Below are positions 21,161 to 34,281 of a stretch of DNA of 53,301 nt, in pieces. Position 1 is the first letter of the stretch, and each line of letters begins with the position of its first letter. The position numbers and the translations under genes were made by a program. The notes beneath the pieces are model-generated. The model had not been told where the DNA came from. It saw nothing but the letters and a program-made list of their open reading frames with translations, and searched no databases. Source of the DNA: Smittium culicis (lineage: Eukaryota > Kickxellomycota > Harpellomycetes > Harpellales > Legeriomycetaceae); NCBI GenBank assembly GCA_001970855.1, contig LSSN01000248.1, positions 1 to 53,301 of the forward strand, written 5' to 3'.

Positions 21161-24100
21161 AGTTTTAAAATTAATAATTCTATTAGATTAATCGAAGCCC
21201 TATTATTATTTACTATATTTAATTTGCTAGGGGAAAATCTTGTTTTTCAATTGGTAAATTGAGTTTTTCCACCATTATAACCTAATTATATTTATTATAT
21301 AAACTTATATTGTCTTCCAGAAACCCACTTATACAAAACCTTGACTACATAGCCGGATCTAAGTACATTTTCTAACACCCTTCTTTTATATTAGGTTATT
21401 TTTATTTCTGCAATATTATTTTTTTCAAGAATTTAGTAAACATGATGCGACTAATTCGCGATTAGTATATTAAGCTGCATTTTATAAAATAATATTATAT
21501 ATTGGAGATTTATTCAAAAGTTAAACTTTTTTTTCTTCGAAATTTCATTTGCTAATTCTAACCAAAAATTATTCGTTGAAATAGGTTTATTATTTGATAT
21601 TTTTCTTGGAATTTTTTTTAAAATAAAGGTATAGCTGATGAGCAGGAAATTTTGGACGGAAATGTTTCACTACTAAAAATAACCTCCCCATGTATGGAAT
21701 TTCAGATATCAAGCTATCTTGCCATGACTATTAAAATTAATAAATACAGCATGTTAATTTTATAGAGAGTTTTTAATTTTTATATTTAGTTCAGCATTTT
21801 TTTTACATTGTTGTCGCTCCTTTTCATATCAACATTTGTATAAGATAACCATTTAAATGAAATATTAAATTATCAACCACAAAGTGTTTATATATTGAAA
21901 AATTAAATATAGATGGTTTAAAAAGACAAATTAAAAATAAATTGAAAATAAAATTATGACTTATTTTTATACATAAATAATAACCGGTCAGGCTTCTAGA
22001 AAACTATACGTAAATCTAATTAAAATTATTAAAAATTAATTATAAAATTGTCACGATATTTGTAAAGATTGTGATTTTTTTAGACCGATTTTTATCAACA
22101 TAGATCATAAGAAATTAATTCTTTTACAATCATCACACTTTTATAAATCCACTTTATTGATTTAATCTTATTTGGTTTTAAAATTAATAAAATATCTACT
22201 CCTAAAAATAAATAAGTTATCGACATATGTTATAAATTTAAAATAAATCTTAAATTTAATAAAGCCAAACAAATGGTTAACTAAATATGACTTAAAGCAT
22301 AACTAAAGATTGTTTTGAGCCACAAAAAATTGCTAAGAAAATGGCAAAGTTTCAAAGGGCAGTATATCATTACGGAAGAAGCCTTGAGCATTCGAAAGAA
22401 AATTAACCAATAAGAAAATAATAATAATTTTATATTAATTATAAGATACCCGTAGACAATTCTTATTATTTAAAATAATACTTTTTAATTTGAAATGCAA
22501 CATATTAATGGACAGTTTATTTGAATTTAAATTTGATCTTAGTAATTTTATAATTAATAAATATTATTATTCCTCGGTTAGCAAACATCGAATATATTTT
22601 ATATGAAATTTTTACTAATATTTAGAAATTAATGATAATAATGAATCACTCAATATAGAATTGGCGATTGTGAAGGGATAAACACAAAAAATTTTATAAC
22701 TTGAAGTAAAATTCAAATAGAGTAGCTTTTTAATGGCCCAGTTAAAATTCTTGGCGAGTGAGACATAAATATTTCATAGGAAAAAAACATACATCCAGAC
22801 AATTTTCTTTCGAAAACTACCATTCTCTTCGTCCATACATATGGTTTGGCATCATAAACTCTCTAAAATATTTATATATATATAAGGTGCAATAATAATA
22901 TAATATTACCTTTTTAGTAATCTATCATTTTAAGGTTCACTTCATAACAGTACTGAAATAAATCGACTTTATACAGGCTATTCGACAGCCCATATAAATT
23001 ATATTCTGATAAAAATGTGAAGTAAAAACTACTTGAAGCTAGAAAACGCCTGTAATTAATCATTATAGAAAAAATAAATTAATTGAAAAGCCTTATAAAT
23101 TATAAAAAAAATTTAGATATAGTATGTCTGAGATAGTATATTAGAGTGATTTAATACAAGCAATTATTGGTTTAAACATTTTAAGCAAAAGAACAATAAG
23201 ATTAAATGTGTATTATTTAAAATTTCAGCTCAATTCAATAGATATCTATAAATTTGGCAAGAGAAATTTAAATCACATTGAATACTAGTAGCCATAAAAA
23301 TAGATAATAATATCAAAGCTTTTATATAAACTCGATTCCAAATTAAAATTTATTTATTTATAATATGATTGGATTAATTTTGGCTCTTTATGTAGATTAT
23401 AATAATAAAGAATCGGGTATAAAAACATAAAATTCAAAAATAGAACCTTAAATTTGAAGATTAATAAACTATTATAATTATATTTGCATCTTGGGTTTTT
23501 TTTTATAAATTTTATGGCGTTATGAAAATCAAATAAACCCCTAAGAATATAAATAAAATCATAAAAAATTGCTAAATAAAGTATAAATTTATAATTATTC
23601 TCATATAAATATATACAAAATATATATTATAAAATCTTATAAAACTCAATCTAATAAAATAAGAATAAATATTGGTTAGTAATAAGATAAATCAATGCAG
23701 GGATTTCATTTCTCAACTAATAAATAAAATTCTACTAAATCTCATTTTTTTTAAAAATTTCTCAAAGAATTTCTTTCATGCGCTTATTTTTCTTTTACTA
23801 TAAATCTAAAATTTAAATTGTTTAGGTTAGCAAATAATATACAGATAAATTTAAAATAATTTTCAAAATGATGCTTTTTGCTTTATTATTATTTTGTAAG
23901 ATAATTTTTTTTATTACTAGACTATCAATTTCATTATATATATTTTTATGATAAAAATTAGATATTATAAAAATAATGATTAAAAATACTTTTTAGAATG
24001 TAATAATATGTAGTGCAGCGATGAAAACTCTAGGCATTAAAAATTCATGAAATTAAAAAAACTTATAAATAACTTTTAGTTCAGTCAAGACTGGATTATT

Positions 24101-26322
24101 TGCTATTGTATAATTATAATTGATTTATTTTAATACAATTTATTAGAAGTTACTATGTGTATTTAATCGAAGATCAATTTAAATTAAGGGATAAAATTTT
24201 TTGAAAAGCATGACCTTTCCATAAAATTATTATTCCGATTATAAATAGGCGTTATAATAGAGTTTTTTTGTAGTATGGCTGTATACTGGTGGTGGGATGT
24301 AGACAATGCTCCAATAGAAATTATTCATTGATTTATATAAAAGATAAATAAGTAGTCAGTGGAACGGTTCATTACCAATGATTTTATCGCATAAAAAATT
24401 ATAATATAATTAAATTATGACAATTTCTTTGTAAAAAAGAAAAAACCAGATAGATTAATTATTCACTAAAAAATAAAAATAATTTGATTTTTAAATATTA
24501 TTTACAATTTTAGGCCCTTCATTATCTTTAAAACAGAATAAATTCGCTTAATTACAGATTTTTCTGTGAAAAATACACAACTTTTAATTAAATTTAGAAA
24601 ATTTTCCAAGTGTTGCATTATTTTTCATCTATTACAATTAAAATGAATGTTTGGACTAAAAGATTCAGTATATGTGAATCTATTAATATTTTCTGTCAGC
24701 AGCTATGTAATAAAAGTGTAAAAATCATTAAACAAGTCTAAACCGTTATGAAATTTGAAAAGAATTAGATTTTAATTATATTAATAATACAGAAAATAAT
24801 TTTCCCTTGCTGATTTTAGGTTATAGTTTACTTTATACTTTTAATAATATATAAATTAATTATAATGTGCTAAAATTTAAATAAAAGACTATGAAAATTT
24901 TATGAAAATATTATTGATTGTATAAATTATGACAAGTAAATAATATCAATTTGTTGGAGCGTATACTAAAAAAAATCAAATATAATTTAAAATTACGTTT
25001 TTTACAATTTTCGGTATTGGATGCTTATATTTAGGTTATATATGTATAGAAATAAACTGAATAACTTTATACTATATTTTTTTATGTAATTAAAAAAATT
25101 ATAACCTAAAATAAATTTAGTTTAATTAATTAAAATATACTAATATTAGCTTTAAAGTTTCAATTTTAAAGATATTTTTCAAAGGAAATCAGAAAATTTT
25201 AGATATTTTTTCTCTATATGATAATAATCTTTCAGAAGAAGTTCCAAAAAAGATATTAAATAAATTTGTCTATTTGGTTTAAAGGGGTGAAGTTATTTTC
25301 GGTATATAAATTATTAAAGTATAATTCAGGTTTCTATTTCGAAACATATACAAAATATAGAATTAACCTAATAAAATATTAATTATTTGAATATTCTAAA
25401 ATATATCGATTAATATGGTATATTAATGCTTTGAAGTATGGATTGATTTAAACCAGTAGTATTTTTATGTATAATTATGTAACTATATTTTAATTATTAT
25501 TATTTTGCGTAAATTCAGATATTCAAGGATTCAAAAATTACTAAATTTAATCAGTTATTTATACTCTTTTACTCATATTGATAGTTTATAAAAAGCGACA
25601 TATAAATTATCCAGGAGCAAACAATTGATATACAGTAATGAGTATCCTCTATTTTCCCTTAATAAGATAAAGATAAATACAAAAATTTTACATTATCTAG
25701 CCTTTAAGCTTGTATGTAGAAAATTCTAGAAGTTTGATTTCAAATATGATTAGTGAAAGATTCAAAAGTTATTTTTATTATGGAGAGGGGAAAAATTGAA
25801 AGACTTAGTGATTCATTTTTCGAATCTCTATGTCTTTTATACTATTAAATATAATAATTTGGTTGGATAATTTAAATTAGAGAATTAACTAAAATTAATC
25901 CAATAAATCTTGAAAATTATTTCAATAAATGAAATAATAAACTATAGACAAAATATTAGAATAAAAAAATGTACATAAACTCATATGTGATATTTTGTAA
26001 CTTTAACTTCAAATTAAAATATAAAAATACTAATATAATCTACTTTGAGTTAAAATTATAAAAAATATTTTATTAACATAAAAATAAAAGAATTGATATA
26101 TATTCATTATTTTAGAATCTAAAAATCTCCCTAAAAAAAATTATTATGAATTATTATGAATTATTCCCTGAACACGCATAAAGTCTGTAAACCTCCAATA
26201 TGTGAATTAATATAAATAAACTTTTTTAGATGAATTACCAAAGTTCCTAATATAAATTCTTCACGGTTACCGAAGTTATTAAAATTTTTTCCGTTCTTTA
26301 TTTTGCTCTTGATTTCTACCAG

Positions 26323-26545
26323 GATACTTCCCGGTAGTATCGTCTATCTTTCAGATAATTGTTTCCTAATATAAACTCAATAAGCCTAATAAAACGATCA
26401 CCAAGAACTAAAAATTCTTGCATTCAATCTATTAGTTTCCCCACTCCTCTGTCTGTTGTTTCAACACTAATAAATATCGCTATAGAACTAAGAAGTTCTT
26501 AACCTAACGAAACCTCCCTCCTAAGGGCTCCAACTACTAGGAGGG
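26323..26545. other. Cluster of six short hairpins
   Basis: Perfect short inverted repeats follow one another: GATAC/GTATC (26323-26341), TATCT/AGATA (26345-26357), CAAGAA/TTCTTG (26402-26420), TGTTG/CAACA (26454-26466), AGAACT/AGTTCT (26484-26499) and CCCTCCTA/TAGGAGGG (26516-26545). The patch is more GC-rich than its surroundings. It does not fold as a tRNA by eye. Could be a structured RNA or a decayed element. Confidence 0.35.
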
Positions 26546-28670
26546 CCACAAGAATAATGTTTCGCAGACTCCTTCAGAAATTATCCACTATAATTTTATT
26601 TTTGACGAGGGCTTCGAATATGGAAGGTATACCACATCTGAAAGACACCAGATAATTTTATATTAGGTGGATAAAATTGTATATATAGAATGGATTTAAA
26701 TATAATTAAATTGATGTTATAATATAATAAAAATTTTATTAGTTCAATTAAATGTGATAAAGTATTTAAAAGGGATTTAGATATAATGAAAAAATACTAT
26801 TTTTATTAGTAAAATTAAAATTAAGTATAGCTAAAGTAGCTAGAAAATATTTCAAATAAAACAAAAAATTAGTTATACTCTAATTGATCTCATATCTCAG
26901 ATGAATTTATAAAAATGGTTTATAAAAATAGAGCTTATTACACTTTAAACAGTTTAATTATTTATTTTTGAAAAAAATTTAGTGATATAATTATTATATT
27001 ATTTAACTTAGAGAAATTACTCAAATTTTTTTAAATAGAAAATTAAAGTAATATTATTATTTTCACAATCTCAGAATGATAAGCATATATAATATCATAA
27101 TTAATATATTGAATCAAATTCTATAAAATTCATAATTAAAGCTTTTAGAATGTTTTTTTTACCTTTTAAATTTTCTGGTCTGATTTTTTATAAATCACTG
27201 AATTTTATAAGAAGCCAAAGGAATGAAAGAGAATTTCTAATCCAAGCAATTTTTATTCTTTTATTCAGTATATCATAACGCGAACAAAGAATCCTTATAT
27301 GATCATTTAGAGTTATTGATGTTCAAGTTACATAGAAATGGGTTAATTTCTCGTTAATAGATATTTAAAATTTATAAATAACATACCAAAAATATTTTAT
27401 ATTATTTATAATATATTTTGATAGTTAAAATGCTAATTAAAATAGAGTCAAATTTACATATAGCTCTCATCATTACTAGCTACGTAAATTTTAATTGTAT
27501 GAAAATTTAAAATATATTTAAATTGATTATCTTTAATTTTTTTTCAATTTATTTTTATCCTTACAAAAAAAACTATAGAAAAGTTATTTATTTTAACTAT
27601 AATTGATATTTTAATTATTAATTCAAGATAAAAAGCAACTAAATTTTAGTATAATATAACATACTTAAATTCTTAATAACCTCATAGAAAATATTTATTA
27701 AATGAATATTGATCAATATATCTATTTCATTGATAAAATGTACACAATTAAAATACTTTTTTAAACTTATTGTAATTTTTTTTATAAGCTTAAAACATTT
27801 AATTGTTGTATAAATAGGAATTAATAAGTATAAAAATACTAAAAAGTGTTTAATCATTGGATATTCAATTTATTCGTGTGATTTACTAAATTGCTATTAA
27901 TTAATATTTACAGAATGATAGAATAAAAAATAAGAAAAAATTTCTAATCTCTTCCTTTGAAAGTTAAGTCGTTATATATTCTAATTATTAAACATAATAA
28001 TTAATACTATCAAGAAATTGTATAATATTGATAAAATACAGACTTATATTAGTGAGCTGATACGTATAGCCCTACATCTATATTTATTAGAATAATAATA
28101 AATACTTTTTTTACGTAATACTTGATGTTTTAATTCTTCAACAATCAAAAAATTGGATTTTTTAATTTTACCCACTAAAAAAAAAGAAAATATGCGTCTT
28201 ATATGTATGTATTTAATTTAATTAAAAAACAAAAAGATAATATTTTTTAAAGTTACAAAAAAAAATTGATTTTTTTTAAATATCTCGATATTATCTATTT
28301 ACTGTATACAAGAAAAATGTTATTTGTATAATTCCTAAGAAAATAGATACCATTATTATAAAATAAATCATTGAATGACCTGAATAAAACAGATTAAAAG
28401 ATGATTTTGAATGGTTCTAATAATCCTAAATCCAAAAAAATTTCTAATAAATAAAAAATTTAAATCAAATTCGTTTTCCTGAGTTCGCAGATAAAGAAGG
28501 ATACTGTATATATAAAATTATATAACTATACTTTTGATCTTCTGTGTCAATGAAGGTTACTATATTATTTTCAATGCACTAGAAATCGAAGATATATATA
28601 TATATTTACCACTAAAAAGATATGTAATTGTTAAGGTATGAATTTTTTACTACTGAGTTTAAATAAAGAA

Positions 28671-28762
28671 CACTTATACTGCAGAGTATAAGTGATTCAC
28701 TAGCCCCCTTGAGCCAATTTCCAGTGGGTATGGAGCTGCTAGAGCGGCGGAGGGGGGTCGGT
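28671..28762. other. Hairpin next to a GC-rich patch
   Basis: A perfect 10-bp hairpin (CACTTATACT-GCAG-AGTATAAGTG, 28671-28694) is followed by about 65 bases with C and G runs (AGCCCCCTT, GGCGGAGGGGGGTCGG). Read on the minus strand it contains TGGCTCAAGGG, which fits a Pol III A box, placed before the hairpin. That arrangement loosely resembles the head of the retroposon at 21146. No B box or tRNA fold found. Confidence 0.35.
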
Positions 28763-29924
28763 TGAAAAATTATTTTTGTATTATTTTTTTAACTTTATAA
28801 ATATTTTTTTATAGCTTTTTGTATACTTTTAAAATTATGTTTAATAAACTCTCTGAGGCAAAAAAAAAAAAAGTTTAAATAAAGTAAAAATAATTAAACT
28901 GCGAAAATATTTATTAGACGTAAATTTATTGTAAGTCATGGGTAATTTGCATTGATGAAGACAATTTTTATTAGAAGCGAATAGAAATTTATGGATAAAA
29001 ATTAAAAAAAAAAGTCCCAAAAATTAAGCACAAAAGAAAAAAATTTTTTTTGATGCTTATAATTAAAAATTTTTTGAGTACTTGGTATTTATAGATGAAT
29101 AAATAAAAACTCTAAGTCTATACCGTATCATATAAGAGAATATTCATCAATAAACAGAGATACTGGAATTTTGAATTTTTAGGTAAATTTTGTGGTTAAA
29201 ACTAATTTTATAGGGCTATTTTAATAAAAATTAATGTTATTAAGAATCCTAAGGAGTATTTATTAAAAGTCATAAAAATTAGTATAAAATACGAAAGTTT
29301 AAACGAATTAATTTTCCTTGAGTAGGGAAAGCATTATTTTAGGCATGAATATAATTTTTAAACTATAGTTTGTAGTTCCAAGATAACTTCATAACTGAAG
29401 TTTTAGGCTTTAATACGAGAGTTTCCAAAAACAATGATAATCATAAACGCCTGTCGTTGCGTAAAACAATAGGGTGTGGGAAATTTCTCTTAGCATAATG
29501 AACCAAATAGTAAATATAAGTTACTAAAATCTATTCTTTAAATTATTCAACAGATATAATTTAATAAAATTACAGACTCAGTATATAAATAAAATAAGAT
29601 TTAACTGATTTCAAAAATAAATGAAAAAACAGAATACTTAGAAAAATTTTCGAATTAAAAAAACATGAGATGAAGAGAAAAGTTATATATCATTGGATAC
29701 ATTCAAAAGGTCATAAAATTCGTAAGCTTTAGCGCCTATAAAACCAAAGGAATTCACTAAAATTATAAGTTTTGACTACATAAGATTTTTTTCCGCGCTC
29801 ATTTTATTTCTTTCTTTAATTAAATTAACTCGCATATAGAAAAAGGAAATAAAATATATACTGATATTGATTGTATAAATTGTGAAATATTGTAAATCAT
29901 CTATAACTGCTTGGTAAATTCTGA

Positions 29925-30160
29925 ACGAAGAAAGTAATTTTTTGCAACTAATGTTATATATTTGAAAATTCGTTAATTTTAAGTATTATTCGCGGAATTG
30001 AAAATATATTCCGATTTTTATATTAATTCGTAAAAATTTGAAATTTTTATTCGCAAAAAAATGAAATGATTTTATTTATTGACAAAAACTTTTTATTCGA
30101 TTTTATACACAGCAACACTTTACGCTAAAACGGTTCCTTCATAAAGAATCTCCGGTTTTA
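29925..30160 (+). repeat. Dispersed repeat shared with 40150-40345
   Basis: Shares ordered blocks with 40150-40345: TTTTTTGCAA/TTTGTTGCAA, TTCCGATTTTTATA, ATTCGTAAAAATTTGAA, GATTTTATACAC, and an end (GGTTCCTTCATAAAGAATCTCC) that resembles the CTTCTCGAAATAATCTCCCA core. Strongly diverged. Confidence 0.4.
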
Positions 30161-32540
30161 AAATTTACTAAGAAAAAATTAAATGAAAGCTCAAACTATA
30201 CCCATCAGTTTATGTATACCATAATAAAAAGGATTAAATTTCTTTAAATTTAACATAATTTAATTATGATGTTATCAAAAAGAAAAGTTTATACTGGTAT
30301 GTCCGAAAAAACAATAATTTTTCCTGTTTTAATCTAGATAATACTTACTAATGTTAATATTGCATGAAATATATAACTAATAGATGATCTGAAGTGGTAA
30401 AATTTTATAAAAAATTGCAGTAGAAAAAATAAACTTTAAATAGAATAATGTTGTAAGAATTAATTTTAAATCTAGCAATAGTTGTATGCCTATTAGTAAT
30501 ATAATTATATAAATTTTATATACCAAGGCTTATATATAATAGGATTTGTGTATCCTTACGAAGTAAGAAATATTTAGATCACCTATATAATCAAGTATAG
30601 ATAAAGTATCTGTTCACATTTAAAAAAAAAATGAATAACTATATATTGCCTAAAAAGGAGAATGATAATTTTTATAAATGGCGAATAAAAAATATTGCGA
30701 AGTATTAAATATAATCTGATTCAATATGTAGCGAAGAGTTTGTGTGTTCTATTTCGTAACTGAATTATATACATGTATATTGAGATGTTTAATTATATAT
30801 ATTTTAGATGCGAATTTAATTTCTATTAAAAGAATATATATTATAGTAATATGTAATATTTTTCAAAATAAATTTTTAGAGTTATAATTATTTATGATAC
30901 CCGATTTATCATGATTTAAGATTACCGAAATTAGTTGAATTAATTGTTTTCCTCCAATAATTAGCAATGTTTATTCAATGTGAACGGTGTTTCTCACATC
31001 TATAGGCAATGATATATTATTTAACAAGAAGATTTAACTCCCAATAGTCATATATAAGATTTTGGCACTTTAACTTGGCTACAATATAAAGTTCTAATTT
31101 AACAAGAAAACCAAAAATTCCAAAATAGGATTAAAATTAAAACCATAAGCTAACATGTGATGATTATTTCAGAATATATTTCTTTCTTGCTTGAGACGAT
31201 AAAAAATTGTATTTTTAGATATTAATTAATTCCTTAGTCAATGTAATTAAGATTTTATATCATATATAGACTATTAAGATTCTTAATGGTATATTGAATA
31301 TGATATATTTGGGCATTTGGTTGATTAATTTGCTCATAAAAAATATTTTCTAAATGAATTATACCATAATCCTAGCCTTAATCGTCTGATTTATAGATTT
31401 TAAGTTCGTTATAATATTTGGCATTGAATTTTATAGTTATTGAAATTAAATCAAACTTATAAATTCACCATTATATTATTCATGGATCCTTTAAACTTTT
31501 TTTATATTTACTTTTTTGAAAATAAAAAAAAGGGTGGTATATCGAGTTTTAATATTTCAATTATGTATCAATATTTTTATCTATAAATAAGGATTAAAAT
31601 TAAGCATGAAATTATGCTCTTTTAAGTGATTTTTTTATTTCTGGCGATGTTACATTCTAAATATGAATTAAACGGTTTTAGCTGTAGAAATAGATCAAGT
31701 TTATTTTAAAGCATAAAAAAATAACTCTAGTGTATACAATACCGATGAGCTATGTATGCAACAAACATCTCTAATATGATATTATGAGATATTGATGTTT
31801 AATTATAACCAAGTCGGCCTCAATGTGATTTTTGGGTATTGAATTATTATTTCTGGGTAAAAATGAATTTGAGTTCTGTATTAATAATCATATGATTATT
31901 CATTAAAAAGATTGAAGGGTATAGCGAGTTTTTTTTCATTTAAAATTTTTAATAAGGGTTATAAAAAAATAATAGCACAAGCAAATCGAATTAAATTAAA
32001 TCTGCATTGAGATTTGTTTTGATTTATGTAATGGTGTATATATTTTAAAGGAAATGTACAGAGTAGAAAAAGATAATTTAGGAGACGTCATTATAATTAT
32101 ATCGACTCTTTGATGGACAGAAAATTCCAGTGGCGCTTTTTACTTACTAGTGAGTTTTCTTTTTATAATTACCTGTAAAGTAAAACTCTTAATTATAAAA
32201 TGATAAATTTAGAATCAATGTATAGTGATAATAGGACGTTGTGTTCAGTATTAGTGAAACCTTAGTTTTTACCGCAATTTATATTTTAAAAAAAAAGGTT
32301 GGGAGAGGATTTGTGATTTGGGGGATTTTTTAAGATATGGTTTTAGATAATCGTGTCTATTTATAATGATATTTTTGGCTACTATATAAATTTTCGATAG
32401 AGAGGAAATTCTTAAAATTAATAGATATCTTATAGATATTCAACAAAGAGAAAATTCTCACTTAATATGCAAAATGTGTGCAAAGTAAGCCAAAATGAAG
32501 TAATTAATTAAGAGGGGTGTACGATATTAACCAAATGATA

Positions 32541-33000
32541 AACATAAATGTAGGATATTTTTACGAGAATCGGGACTATTTTTCTTGTTAAAATTATTTG
32601 CTTATTTAAATTATGCAAGGGTATTGGACGCATCAAATAAACTATTCAATGAATTACTATAACTATAATTAAAAATAAAAGTGACGATACTAAGTAGGAA
32701 AAACTTCATAGGAAAAGTTTCGTTCCTCAAAAGAATCTCCCATATAGAATATTATTATGGAAAGTGGAACTATTTTTATTAACAATCCTATTTGATATTA
32801 AATATTAGATAAAGGTATTTTTTATTAGGTAGTTAATTCGATGATTTTTTCTAATGTGATTTAAAAATAAAATTAATGTTGAAAAGTAGGGGAAAATTGA
32901 TTGGAAAAGTTCTACTTCTCGAAATAATCTCCCATAAATAGGATACTTTGGTGAAGTGGAAAATTTTTTATTTGAAAAATTTATTATCTTAAGTGAATTA
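32541..33000 (+). repeat. Tandem repeat, about 193-bp unit, 2.3 copies
   Basis: The block GGGAC/GGAAC/GGAAA-TATTTTT recurs at 32572, 32766 and 32958 (spacing 194 and 192). Within each full unit comes the core (C)TTCTCGAAATAATCTCCCAT at its 3' end (about 32722 and 32915). The same unit occurs alone at 6765-6941, so this looks like a repeat family that has also gone tandem. Confidence 0.6.
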
Positions 33001-33052
33001 ACTAAAAATGTTGATTTATCAGATAATCCATTCAAATTTATTCTCTAATTCA

Positions 33053-33130
33053 GTTTAACCCTTTCACAGGCGGTAGACTGTAATTGATATACTTAATATT
33101 TTCTTGTAATATGATTAGAATGCTCAATTA
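33053..33130 (-). repeat. piggyBac-like MITE copy 5, right end only
   Basis: TTTAACCCTTTCACAGGCGG then TAGACTGTAATTGATAT is the right terminal part of the MITE in reverse orientation. The remainder is not recognisable, so the copy is truncated or very diverged. It interrupts what may be a third unit of the tandem repeat. Confidence 0.45.
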
Positions 33131-33660
33131 TTTAATCTATTATTATTATTATTTTATCAGGTTGGGTTTTAGCATAATTACTATCAGCCAGTAAAAATGA
33201 TTAGATAGTTATTGATAGGTTTTTATACTCGCATAAGTTTTATATATTATTAACAACGCATGATTACTTGTCGTCAGGAATCAGTTCAAATTCAACCATT
33301 TTACTTGTTATTTGTTAGTACAAGAATTGAGAAATCTCTCATAAAAAATAAAGCGAAAAAGATTGCTATAATATAGAATTGAAAAATTATCGAGTCCATA
33401 TACAGATATAATATATTCAGCTAATACTCAACAATACGCCAAAAGCGGCACTCTAAACATTTTAGTTCACAATATAGACAACTAAATTCGACAATTATAC
33501 TTTATTTCCGAGGCCTTTAAAAATAATTGTAAATTGAAAAAAATATCAAATAACAAATGTTCTTACTAATCAAAACAAATCAATAAATTCGTTTTTTTCA
33601 AGAGATTTGGAAGGGAAAGGGTAAAAAATGCAAGAAAAACCGATAAATTAGGGAAATTTC

Positions 33661-33700
33661 AATAGGAAAAATTCAGACTCCCGAAGTAATCTCAAATATA
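33661..33700 (+). repeat. CTTCTCGAAATAATCTCCCA-family repeat, core only
   Basis: AATAGGAAAAATTCAGACTC followed by CCGAAGTAATCTCAAATATA is a diverged copy of the core of the 193-bp family. Confidence 0.4.
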
Positions 33701-33999
33701 CATTCAGACCGAAGGTCTAGTAATATTTATTTTTTTGTGAGAAAAGTGCGCTTTTTGATATAAACGATATCTAGGTAGACGAAAAAGGGGTATGAAATGT
33801 ATTAATGCAAATGCTTTAGATAGAAAATGCTTATTGGGTACTGAATTGATTAAAATTGGCGTAAATTAAATTGTAGATAGTATTAATCAAATAAGATTTT
33901 GAGAGGGAGTTAGCTAAGGTATTTGGATAGCAAATTGGTAAATTTCAGCTTTAAGAGATATTTGAGAGATAATAATATTCCTAAACGAGAGTAAAGAAA

Positions 34000-34281
34000 T
34001 TATTGGGCAGTTTTACATCTACAGTAAGATGATACCAGGAAAAATAGACAAGAAAAAAGGAGATATTTATCAGCTCCTGGATTATTTTGCAACCTACGTG
34101 TTATTATTTGTAGGTAGAACAAATTCAGTTTATTATTAGAGTATTTATCCGAACAGTTTGGAGGAATATTAGTGGTTTTACGGTTTGTTATACGATTTTT
34201 AACATTGCTTAGGTTATCTTGTTGTGTGAGATTGGCAGAGAAGTGGGCAATAGTTTCTAGTAAAGTAGTTATACTACACAT
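34000..34281 (-). CDS. Hypothetical short protein (93 residues) or first exon of a small gene
   Basis: I do not recognise the protein. It starts MCSITTLLETIAHFSANLTQ, has an Asn/Lys-rich middle and a hydrophobic, Cys-containing end. Codon composition is less AT-biased than the surroundings. The start is preceded on the same strand by a long pyrimidine tract (about 34300-34330, CTCTTCTTTTCTTTTC type), as is common before fungal genes. A possible intron donor (GTAGGT, around 34097) and a pyrimidine-rich acceptor near 34013 mean the last 30 codons may be intronic. Not more than an even chance of being real. Confidence 0.35.
   Translation of the reverse strand: MCSITTLLETIAHFSANLTQQDNLSNVKNRITNRKTTNIPPNCSDKYSNNKLNLFYLQIITRRLQNNPGADKYLLFSCLFFLVSSYCRCKTAQ

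Larger units (their letters stand above)
21161..32540. other. 11-kb extremely AT-rich gene desert
   Basis: No open frame longer than about 72 codons and none that resembles a protein. Composition is dominated by A/T with short homopolymers. Exceptions are a GC-richer patch with a series of hairpins (about 26250-26660), a GC-rich patch at 28671-28762, and a repeat copy at about 29925-30160. It could be a relic of decayed repeats, a centromere-like AT-rich domain or simply long intergenic DNA; the sequence alone does not decide. Confidence 0.5.

Noticed and set aside
26402..26420. Hairpin with 7-base loop resembling a tRNA anticodon arm
   Set aside because: No matching D arm, T arm or acceptor stem at the right distances.
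27639..27857. 72-codon minus-strand frame in the AT-rich desert
   Set aside because: Composition is nearly all Ile/Lys/Leu/Asn/Tyr, as expected from random AT-rich DNA.
32805..33035. 76-codon minus-strand frame
   Set aside because: It falls within the 193-bp tandem repeat and follows its units, so it is a repeat by-product.
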